64,000 nucleotides of DNA from contig OZ025252.1 of NCBI GenBank assembly GCA_964019135.1, positions 42,968,156 to 43,032,155 on the forward strand, written 5' to 3'. The notes under the pieces are model-generated. The model had not been told where the DNA came from and did not search any database. It worked only from the letters and a program-made list of their open reading frames with translations. A program made the translations under genes and the position numbers. Below are positions 44,419 through 55,700 of the stretch, in pieces (the stretch's first letter is position 1; every line of letters begins with the position of its first letter). This DNA is from Arenicola marina. Lineage: Eukaryota > Annelida > Polychaeta > Arenicolidae.

Positions 44419-44733
44419 CGGCTGTCGACACACTTTCGTCTGCTATACTTTATGCTGGAGACTATCATGCGAAAGCGAGGCGGCAGATATTAAACGCGCC
44501 GACTATATAGTTCGATTGTATTGCTATTTTAAAATTAGGGTTATTTTTTAGTGGATCTGCCCATAACAAATGCAAATAGTTCGCTCTGACCAATGTCGTA
44601 CCGTAGAGAGTTCAGAGGGACCTTATTTCTCTTTTTCGGACTGACTTCATCATTTAGCGTGCATACGCAATCGCGACGTAAACTTGAGCCTCGTTATCGC
44701 GCAAGGGGACAACAGACGTGCGCGTTCCTAATG

Positions 44734-46653
44734 TAGGGTAACATTGGGCAAAATGACTCCTCGGGGTCAAATGGCCCACCACAATATCGCGCACTTGCGG
44801 TGCTGCCACCTGTATTGAAGCGTTTTATATATATTCCTGTTTGTTACGTGACACCTGAACAAATCTACATGTGCGCTGAAGCAGACAGCTGACCTTCGTT
44901 ACCGAAGTAAAAGATTCTGGGCTGTTCCTATTTATGGTAAACACTGGAAGAAAGTAGAGCTCAGTGGATACTAGCTTGGGGGAAAATTTTGATAAATTAA
45001 CACGATCAAAGATAAGCCCAAGTCAAGCCCCAAACGTAATTCAGATGCGGAATATACTGCGCCGTATTTTTCATACAGCGGTCAAATTTTAAGGTTACTA
45101 ACAGAGGCAAAATGACCCACGCTGCTTGGGGCAAAATGACCCAGTGGGCCGTTTTACCCACATCCAATTTAATATGTATACTCTAACAGAAATGATTATC
45201 TTCAGCAAACTGGATGATATGTCTACTGAATCGGAACATCGTTGATGATCATGAATATGCTTGAAGAAGAAAACGATGTGCGTCAAAGGGAGAGTTGTGC
45301 GCCCCTGAGAGCCGGAAGCGTTGATTGACGCAGAGCCAGGCGGCACGCGAAATCGTGGCTCCATTCGATACATACAGCTCGTCAAGATAAAACGCAGGAG
45401 GGGAGCGGGGGGGGGGGGGGCACTATTATACATACCTGCAAATCTGGTGGTGGGGGGGGGGGGGGTTCTGCGGGTGCCTTGATGTCTGAGAGAGCGGATA
45501 TTTGTGATGAAAAAGATACCCCTATAGAGAGGACATTTATGATGAAAAAGATACCCATATAGAGCGGACATTTATGATGAAGATACCAAACTTGCGATCG
45601 TGGGGGGAGGGGGGGGGGGGCTTTGAAAATGTGCGTTCATAGAGCGGATTTTGGCGGTTGAAAATGAGAGGCTTTACCCTGGAACCCCCCAAACCCAGCA
45701 ATGTATTTTTTACCCCCCTCCCTAAGACCGGGGGGCCGGTTTCTGGGTCGGATCCAGTTATGCTGGATAGGGGGCCGGTAAATGGTATAAATTATATACA
45801 TTTCCGCCCTAAAAAGGGGGGCCGGGGCCGGGTCGCCCCCCCTTGGATCCGCCCCTGCCCTGGGTCTGTTCAACAGTAGGACTTTCGCGCCTCAGATGGC
45901 CTAAATTTTGCACTGAAAAATGGCAAAAAGTGGGGAAAGAGGGTGTCCCCCACGCCCGATCCGCCTCTGCTGACGTAAACGTTTTTTTTGAATTCCTGTG
46001 TGTGATCCTTCTGGGTCAAAATGTTCCAGAGAGTTTGCAGTTTGCCTTCTTAGGCTGTTCCGTTCACTCATTAACATGCAGAAATAATGTGCTGACCATT
46101 TTGCCCCATTAGGGGGGCAAAATGACCCACAGTATTGTGAAACAGTGACCCGCCACCTGGCGAATAACACTGAATATACGCTTATTCTGGCTGGGAGCCG
46201 GCCTAGAACTGCTCACATTGTCACAAGCATACGTGCGTGACCAGCTGGCTCCCAGCTAGTGCATTATTGTAACCAATCAAAACCATTCAAGCGTGGCGCC
46301 ACCTGAAAAAAGACCTACAACAACGGACAGACGAAGACAAACAACTGAAGGAAACAGACGTGCCGAGACATCTCAGCCCTTTGCCATTCTGACAACCAAA
46401 AGTGCCTTCATCCTCGGCCTGAGCGAAGCCTCCCTGAGGTACGACCCACAATAACTGCGACATAAAACATTTTTTTTTGTGCTAGTAAAAATTGTGTTCG
46501 TGTCACTCGCATGTATCCAAGCTATGTTATTCGCAATACTACTGTTGTCAGTTTACCAACATTTGGCTCTTTTCATAGCACTGATTGTCCTCCAAAAAAT
46601 ACAAAGAATGTTAAGGCAGTCACTTTGCCCCATGACATGGCCATGTTCCCCTA
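44734..46653. mobile_element. Candidate TIR element with GGGCAAAATGACCCA repeats
   Basis: The left end reads TAGGGTAACATTGGGCAAAA, and the right end, reverse complemented, starts TAGGGGAACATGGCCATGTC and then GGGGCAAAGTGACT. GGGGCAAAATGACCCAC also occurs internally near 45107-45142 and 46080-46131 in both orientations. G/C homopolymers and a 13-bp-arm hairpin lie inside. No transposase is seen and no clear target duplication, so the boundaries are tentative. Confidence 0.4.
46190..46256. repeat. Hairpin with 13-bp arms
   Basis: GCTGGGAGCCGGC at 46190-46202 pairs with GCTGGCTCCCAGC at 46244-46256 with one mismatch, around a 41-nt loop. Confidence 0.75.
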
Positions 46654-47128
46654 TTTTACAATATATTCATGTTTAAAAAGTTTATTTAAATATGCTTTAG
46701 TCGATGCGCAAATGATAAAAGTTAAGTTTGAAAATATTTACTCATGTAAATATTGAGCTTAAACGCAAGTTAAGGTCTTGGTGGCTTTACTGATATACGA
46801 CCACGGTTCGTCTACCCCGTTGTGATCGTATATTTACGCCGCCTTTTGCCACCGCGTACGATTTGCGACCATGTCGTGTAACCGACGTATGGAGGGCGTT
46901 GTCGTATACGCCCACGATACGACCAGCGGAAAATTTTACGACCGCTTAATTGGTGCAACCGGCTGGCAAACGAAATGCGTGTAACGAGATGTTCCCGCCA
47001 ATCCGACAAGAATATGGCGCCACCTACCGGGTAAATATTTACTAGTTTGAAATACGATAATTGCAATCTATTTATGTCACTGCAGAATTGGGCTTACTTA
47101 ATTATCGCCACTGACAATCGTAAAACTA
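46654..47128. other. Unassigned stretch rich in GTATACG/CGTACGA words
   Basis: Between 46795 and 46960 words such as GTCGTATACG, CGTACGATTTGCGACC and CGATACGACC recur in both orientations. This suggests a decayed repeat. No gene is seen. Confidence 0.4.
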
Positions 47129-47137
47129 ATGTAGCTT

Positions 47138-47217
47138 AGCACCGGTTAGTGCTAAATCACCCCTCCATCAAAGATGTACACAACAGTGGCCAGGGTGATT
47201 TAGCACTAAGCACCGGT
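47138..47217. repeat. Hairpin with 17-bp perfect arms, flanked by direct AGCACCGG
   Basis: TTAGTGCTAAATCACCC (47146-47162) pairs with GGGTGATTTAGCACTAA (47193-47209). AGCACCGG flanks both sides in the same orientation. Confidence 0.85.
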
Positions 47218-47336
47218 TTGCCACTTCATCACTCACACGGGGCTCGCACTGAAGGCCAGCTCTGGTAAAGCACCGGTAGTTCACTTTAGACTGTCCAACT
47301 CTGACTTTGAATTGATCAGTTGACAGTTGATACGGA

Positions 47337-47397
47337 CCTAGCCTGAATGTTCAGACGTTACAGTCTTGACACTTGTTCTTGTGACTGTGACTGTAAG
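47337..47397 (-). repeat. Half copy of the 34.87-kb hairpin
   Basis: AGCCTGAATGTTCAGACGTT followed by ACAGTCTTGACACTTGTTCT is the reverse complement of the right arm and loop at 34874-34960. Confidence 0.8.
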
Positions 47398-47748
47398 CCG
47401 GAAGTAAACAAACGCCGCCTGGCAGCGAGTGCTCACGCTAAGATTGTTCACTTCCGGCGAGCGGCGGAGCATTCAAAACGAAGCGAGAGGTGAAATAAAT
47501 TGTCTGGATTACAAGAAAATACCTTACCAAGCAAAGAAATGAAAGTGCGACGAAAGTCCAAAAAGCTTTAGGAACGTTGTGGCGCACATTGTCGGGTAGG
47601 CACTGTATATTTATTCTGTTATGAACTTCAACTTGAGCTATCGGTCAGCGATTTCTGCCGATTTCTTGTTTTCGGCCGTGTCAGCGGCATGGCTCTCACC
47701 CTAGTTCCGTTTACGGGCGTGACAAGAGAGGCATGTACCAGGGCTAAC

Positions 47749-48157
47749 TTAAAGTTGCATATCGAGCTCTGTCCCGCCAAAACTAATGAGGTCAAAATAC
47801 ATATAAGAATCAGTCCTTGAATCATTCAAGACTTCTTTTATCTATACTCCACCCATACCAGACTGCTCAAATAGTGTCTCTTAGCCTTGTCCGTGATATC
47901 AATTTACCACAGGTTTTCATTTTAGTGGTAAACGTCATCAGTTTGTGTGCTTCACAATGCTTTGGGATAAGTAGCAGTGCAGCCACCGAGTTCTGTGGTG
48001 TCCCGGGATAGACCCGTTTGCCACACCACAGCCGAAACGGCGATGTTTATCAGGTTTCTAAATTTATAGAATGAAACAATCGAGTTTTCTGCAAATTTTG
48101 ATATAAATTTCGCCTAGGCTTAGTTTTGGCGGGAAAGAACTCCACATGCAACTTTAA
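47749..48157 (+). mobile_element. TTAA-flanked MITE (copy 2)
   Basis: TTAA at 47749-47752 and 48154-48157 bounds a 409-bp element collinear with 10020-10427, with scattered substitutions (about 90% identity by eye). TIRs start AGTTGCATATCGAGCTCTGT and end with GGCGGGAAAGAACTCCACAT. Confidence 0.87.
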
Positions 48158-48686
48158 ATAGGTAAGCTTTAAAGTTTTATATCTATAGACAGCTGTCAAT
48201 GTAAATACTGCAGTTATTTTCTGTCGCGAAGACGTCGCAAGTAGAGATCTACATAATGTGATCTGAAAGACTTACGTGTTTGAAAGCTGTAAACGAAAAT
48301 CCAACTTATTTAGTATCCATTTGACCGAGATATGTCTACTTCTGTGGAGGGCTATTATTCAAATAATCGATATCGCCTGTTGCTACCTGTGGGCGGTAAT
48401 CTCGTTGACATGCCTATAGCTGTCAATCGGGTGCAAGGTGTCAGCATAGGGTGGGAGGAAAGGGGGGGTGGAAGATTACTGGTTGCATTGACATAGCTGG
48501 CTAGTTGGTAAAGCCCAGGCAGGAGTGGGTCAGATTAAGTGCTAGCAGATTGGGGGTTGCTGTGTAGTATTCCCCAGTTACAAACCTGTTGGTTTGTTGA
48601 CCAGGGAACGCCTTTTTACTTCTCATGTTAACCCAGGTTTTGGGTGATCAGTTTGTGGAAATTGAGAAACAACAATAAAAATGGCG
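48158..48686. other. Unassigned stretch
   Basis: No gene, RNA or repeat recognised. Confidence 0.4.
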
Positions 48687-48852
48687 ATGTCAACAAGTAG
48701 ATTTAATCAGGTCTTCTCTAAATAGTATCTACAGCAAAACATTTTTTGGTCTAATCTTACTAACGCGTAATGTCAACAAGTAGATTTAATCAGGTCTTCT
48801 CTAAATAGTATCTACAGCAAAACGTTTTTTGGTCTAATCTTACTAACGCGTA
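48687..48852 (+). repeat. 83-bp direct tandem duplication
   Basis: The segment starting ATGTCAACAAGTAGATTTAA at 48687-48769 is repeated at 48770-48852 with one visible substitution (A to G in the AAACATTTTTT part). Confidence 0.92.
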
Positions 48853-49530
48853 ATTGAAGACCCACAGATTGAACACTTACAATTAATCTGGGGCAGAGCT
48901 TAGTCAAACTGCAATGGCCGGTTACTTCGCGTTTCAGTCACTCGAACTTAAGACTGATCTGTCTCCCGATCCGCGTCCCCTGGACACTCTGGCTCCGCTT
49001 CCCCCTGAAAACCTGTTTAGCATGCGTAAAACCCAGCATCTCCAGAGTGATGTCACTAACTAGCGAGTCATACGGCACGCTACTAAAAAGGAAATGACTA
49101 AATGTACCTGTATATACGTCAATACAAACTAAAGACCTACTTTATGAAAAAAAAAAATATTTCAGCTGTCCAGACTGGTTGAGCGAAATATCATATTTCA
49201 CATCAAAAGCTTTCACAAGTAACATACTAATATCACTCGTTTCTCATATTGCTAGTTTCTATTATTATTAAAAAATGTATAGTTTTGTTTAATGTCTGTT
49301 CTAACCTTGCTAAACACTTTTTGATTGTTGAATGGCTTTATTTCTATAAATACAGATGACATTAACAGCTCCAACCTGGATGCTGGCGGTGAAGGAGATC
49401 TTGACGTCCATTCCATAACGTCGTCAAAAATAATGCCTGTATAACAATATTAGAAAGTAACTCCTGATTCATTTGTATAAAGCTGATGATGCGTAAGACA
49501 ATTACCACACATTAAAATATATTAGTTACT
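48853..49530. other. Unassigned left flank of the giant array
   Basis: No recognisable gene or element. AT-rich from 49080. Confidence 0.4.
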
Positions 49531-49533
49531 AGT

Positions 49534-49764
49534 GGAAAGTCGTCAGTGGTACTAAGACGCCGTCTGTGGCAGTGGAAAGTCGTCAGTGGTATTGAGACGC
49601 CGCCTGTGGCAGTGGAAAGTCGTCAGTGGTAGTAAGACGCCGTCTGTGGCAGTGGAAAGTCGTCCGTGGTAGTGAGACACCGTCAGTGGCACTGGAAAGT
49701 CGTCAATGCTAGTGAGACGCGGTCTGTGGTGGTGAGACTCCGTCTGCGGTAGTGGAAAGTCGTC
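49534..49764 (-). repeat. Inverted block of the 40-bp minisatellite
   Basis: About six units in reverse-complement orientation (GTGGAAAGTCGTCAGTGGTA...). The orientation flips at the palindromic junction GTAGTGGAAAG/TCGT/CACTTTCCACTAC near 49751-49777. Confidence 0.93.
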
Positions 49765-52700
49765 ACTTTCCACTACAACAGACGTCGTTTTACTACCATT
49801 GACGACTTTCCACTGCCACAGACGGCGTCTCACTACCACAGACGGCGTATCACTACCGCCGACGACTTTCCACTACCACAGATGGCGTCTTACTACCACC
49901 GACGACTTTCCACTGCCACAGACGGCGTCTTACTACCACTGACGACTTTCCACTACCACAGATGGCGTCTTACTACCGCCGACGACTTTCCACTGCCACA
50001 GACCGCGTCTCACTACCGCCGACGACTTTCCACTACCACAGATGGCGTCTTACTACCACTGACGACTTTCTGCTGCCACAGACGGCGTCTTACTACCATT
50101 GACGACTTTCCACTACCACAGACGACTTTCCACTACCACAGACGTCGTCTTACTACCATTGACGACTTTCCACTGCCACAGACCGCGTATCACTACCGCC
50201 GACGACTTTCCACTGCCATAGACGGCGTCTCACTACCACTGACGACTTTCCACTGCCACAGACGGCGTCTCACTACCACTGACGACTTTCCACTGACACA
50301 GACCGCGTCTTACTACCATTGACGACTTTCCACTGCCACAGACGGCGTCTCACTACCACTGACGACTTTCCATTCCCACAGACGGCGTCTTAGTACCACT
50401 GATGACTTTCCACTACCACAGACGGCGTCTTACTACCACTGACGACTTTCCACTGCCACAGACGGCGTCTCACTACCACTGACGACTTTCCACTGCCACA
50501 GACCGTGTCTTACTACCATTGACGACTTTCCACTGCCACAGACGGCGTCTCACTACCACTGACGACTTTCCATTACCACAGACGGCGTCTTACTACCACT
50601 GACGATTTTCCACTACCACAGACCGCGTCTCACGACCACTGACGACTTTCCACTACCACAGACGGCGTCTTACTACCGCCGACGACTTTCCACTGCCACT
50701 GACGGCGTCTAACTACCACTGACGACTTTCCACTACCACAGACGGCGTCTTACTACCGCCGACGACTTTCCACTGCCACAGACGGCGTCTCACTACCACT
50801 GACGACTTTCCACTGCCACAGGCGGCGTCTCACTACCATTGACGACTTTCCACTACCACAGACGGCGTCTTACTACCGCCGACGACTTTTCACTACCGCA
50901 GACGGTGTCTCACCACCACAGACCGCGTCTCACTAGCATTGACGACTTTCCACTGCCACAGACGGCGTCTCACTACCACTGACGACTTTCCACTACCGCA
51001 GACGTCGTCTCACTATCATTGACGACTTTCCACTACCACAGACGTCGTCTCACTAGCATTGAGGACTTTCCACTGCCACAGACGGCGTCTCACTACCACT
51101 GACGACTTTCCACTGCCACAGACCGCGTCTCACTACCACCGACGACTTTCTACTACCACAGACGTCGTCTCACTACCACCGACGACTTTCCACTGCCAAA
51201 GACGGCGTCTTAGTACCACTGACGACTTTCCACTACCACAGACGGCGTCTCACTACCACTGACGACTTTCCACTACCACAGACGGCGTCTTACTACCGCC
51301 GACGACTTTCCACTGCCACAGACCGCGTCTCTACCACCGACGACTTTCCACTACCACAGATGGCGTCTTACTACCACTGACGACTTTCTACTGCCACAGA
51401 CGGCGTTTCACTACCACTGACGACATTCCACTACCACAGACGGCGTTTCACTGTCACTGACTACTTTCCACTGCCACAGACGGCGTCTCACTGCCACTGA
51501 CGACTTTCCATTACCACAGACGGCGTCTTACTACCACTGACGATTTTCCACTACCACAGACCGCGTCTCACGACCACTGACGACTTTCCACTACCACAGA
51601 CGGCGTCTTACTACCGCCGACGACTCCACTGCCACAGACGGCGTCTCACTACCACTGACGACTTTCCACTGCCAAAGACGGCGTCTCACTACCACTGAAG
51701 AATTTCCACTGCCACAGACGGCGTCTCACTACCACTGACGACTTTCCACTACCACAGACGTCGTCTTACTACCATTGACGACTTTCCACTGCCACAGACC
51801 GCGTATCACTACCGCCGACGACTTTCCACTGCCATAGACGGCGTCTCACTACCACTGACGACTTTCCACTGCCACAGACGGCGTCTCACTACCACTGACG
51901 ACTTTCCACTGCCACAGACCGCGTCTTACTACCACTGACGACTTTCCACTACCACAGACGTCGTCTTACTACCATTGACGACTTTCCACTGCCACAGACC
52001 GCGTATCACTACCGCCGACGACTTTCCACTGCCATAGACGGCGTCTCACTACCACTGACGACTTTCCACTGCCACAGACGGCGTCTCACTACCACTGACG
52101 ACTTTCCACTGCCACAGACCGCGTCTTACTACCATTGACGACTTTCCACTGCCACAGACGGCGTCTCACTACCACTGACGACTTTCCATTCCCACAGACG
52201 GCGTCTTAGTACCACTGATGACTTTCCACTACCACAGACGGCGTCTTACTACCACTGACGACTTTCCACTGCCAAAGACGGCGTCTCACTACCACTGACG
52301 ACTTTCCACTGCCACAGACCGTGTCTTACTACCATTGACGACTTTCCACTGCCACAGACGGCGTCTCACTACCACTGACGACTTTCCATTACCACAGACG
52401 GCGTCTTACTACCACTGACGATTTTCCACTACCACAGACGGCGTCTCACTACCATTGACGACTTTCCACTACCACAGACGGCGTCTTACTACCGCCGACG
52501 ACTTTCCACTGCCACAGACCGCGTCTCTACCACCGACGACTTTCCACTACCACAGATGGCGTCTTACTACCACTGACGACTTTCTACTGCCACAGACGGC
52601 GTTTCACTACCACTGACGACATTCCACTACCACAGACGGCGTTTCACTGTCACTGACTACTTTCCACTGCCACAGACGGCGTCTCACTGCCACTGACGAC

Positions 52701-55700
52701 TTTCCATTACCACAGACGGCGTCTTACTACCACTGACGATTTTCCACTACCACAGACCGCGTCTCACGACCACTGACGACTTTCCACTACCACAGACGGC
52801 GTCTTACTACCGCCGACGACTCCACTGCCACAGACGGCGTCTCACTACCACTGACGACTTTCCACTGCCAAAGACGGCGTCTCCCTACCACTGAAGACTT
52901 TCCACTGCCACAGACGGCGTCTCACTACCACTGACGACTTTCCACTGCCACAGGCGGCGTCTCACTACCACTGACGACTTTCCACTGCCAAAGACGGTGC
53001 CTCACTACCAAGGCCAAAGACGGCGTCTTACTACCACTGACGACTTTCCACTGCCAAAGACGGCGTCTCACTACCCCTGAGGACTTTCCACTGCCACAGA
53101 CGTCGTCTCACTACCACTGACGACTTTCCACTGCCACAGACGGCGTCTGACGACTTTCCACTGCCACAGACGTCGTCTCACTACAATTGACGACTTTCCA
53201 CTACCGCAGACGTCGTCTCACTACCACTGACGACTTTCCACTGCCACAGACGGCGTCTTACTACCATTGACGACTTTCCACTACCACGGACGTCGTCTTA
53301 CTACCATTGACGACTTTCCACTACCACAGACGTCGTCTCACTAGCATTGACGACTTTCCACTGCCACAGATGTCGTCTCACTACCATTGACAACTTTCCA
53401 CTACCACTGACGACTTTCCACTGCCACAGACGGCGTCTTACTACCATTGACGACTTTCCACTACCACAGACGTCGTCTTACTACCATTGACGACTTTCCG
53501 CTACCACAGACGGCGTCTTACTACCACTGACGACTTTCCACTGCCACAGACGGCGTCTCACTACCACTGACGACTTTCCACTGCCACAGACCGTGTCTTA
53601 CTACCATTGACGACTTTCCACTGCCACAGACGGCGTCTCACTACCACTGACGACTTTCCATTACCACAGACGGCGTCTTACTACCACTGACGATTTTCCA
53701 CTACCAGAGACCGCGTCTCACGACCACTGACGACTTTCCACTACCACAGACGGCGTCTTACTACCGCCGACGACTCCACTGCCACAGACGGCGTCTCACT
53801 ACCACTGACGACTTTCCACTGCCAAAGACGGCGTCTCACTACCACTGAAGACTTTCCACTGCCACAGACGGCGTCTCACTACCACTGACGACTTTCCACT
53901 GCCAAAGAAGGAATGTTGGTGTTTTAGGCCACTTTTGTGCACATACAGGCTAAATTGGGCCAAGGAACCTCCCGAGACGATGAAGGATGAAGGAATGAAA
54001 CATGCCCCAGATTAGGTGCCCGAGCCCGGATTCGAACCCAGGACCTATTGATCTGCGGTCTAGTGCGCTAACCACTACACCAGGGAGGCCCCCTCCACTG
54101 CCAAAGACGGCGTCTCGCTACCACTGACGACTTTCCACTACCACAGATGGCGTCTTACTACCACTGACGAATTTCTACTGCCACAGACGGCGTTTCACTA
54201 CCACTGACGACATTCCACTACCACAGACGGCGTCTCACTGTCACTGACTACTTTCCACTGCCACAGATGGCGTTTCACTACCATTGACGACTTTCCACTA
54301 CCACAGACGGCGTCTTACTACCACTGACGACTTTCCACTACCACAGAGGGCGTCTTACTACCGCCGACGACTTTCCACTGCCACAGACCGCGTCTCACTA
54401 CCACCGACGACTTTCCATCACCACAGATGGCGTCTTACTACCACTGACGACTTTCCACTGCCCCAGACGGCGTCTCGCTACCACTGACGACTTTCCACTG
54501 CCACAGACGGCGTTTCACTACCACTGACGACTTTCCACTGCCACAGACGGCGTCTCACTACCACTGACGACTTTCCATCACCACAGATGGCGTCTTACTA
54601 CCACTGACGACTTTCCACTGCCACAGACGGCGTCTCACTACCACCGACGACTTTCCATCACCACAGATGGCGTCTTACTACCACTGACGACTTTCCACTG
54701 CCACAGACCGCGTCTCACTACCACCGACGACTTTCCACTACCAGAGATGGCGTCTTACTACCACTGACGACTTTCTACTGCCACAGACGGCGTCTCGCTA
54801 CCACTGACGACTTTCCACTACCACAGACGGCGTCTTACTACCACTGACGACTTTCCACTGCCACAGACGGCGTCTCACTACCACTTACGACTTTCCACTG
54901 CCACAGACCGTGTCTTACTACCATTGACGACTTTCCACTGCCACAGACGGCGTCTCACTACCACTGACGACTTTCCATTACCACAGACGGCGTCTTACTA
55001 CCACTGACGATTTTCCACTACCACAGACCGCGTCTCACGACCACTGACGACTTTCCACTACCACAGACGGCGTCTTACTACCGCCGACGACTCCACTGCC
55101 ACAGACGGCGTCTCACTACCACTTACGACTTTCCACTGCCACAGACCGTGTCTTACTACCATTGACGACTTTCCACTGCCACAGACGGCGTCTCACTACC
55201 ACTGACGACTTTCCATTACCACAGACGGCGTCTTACTACCACTGACGATTTTCCACTACCACAGACCGCGTCTCACGACCACTGACGACTTTCCACTACC
55301 ACAGACGGCGTCTTACTACCGCCGACGACTCCACTGCCACAGACGGCGTCTCACTACCACTGACGACTTTCCACTGCCAAAGACGGCGTCTCACTACCAC
55401 TGAAGACTTTCCACTGCCACAGACGGCGTCTCACTACCACTGACGACTTTCCACTGCCAAAGACGGCGTCTCGCTACCACTGACGACTTTCCACTGCCAC
55501 AGACGGCGTTTCACTACCACTGACGACTTTCCACTGCCACAGACGGCGTCTTACTACCATTGACGACTTTCCACTACCACAGACGTCGTCTTACTACCAT
55601 TGACGACTTTCCACTACCACGGACGTCGTCTTACTACCATTCACGACTTTCCACTACCACAGACCGCGTCTCACGACCACTGACGACTTTCCACTACCAC

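Noticed and set aside
54005..54092. Functional tRNA gene on the minus strand
   Set aside because: Good A and B boxes, but it is the head of a SINE with body, tail and target duplications, present in several copies.
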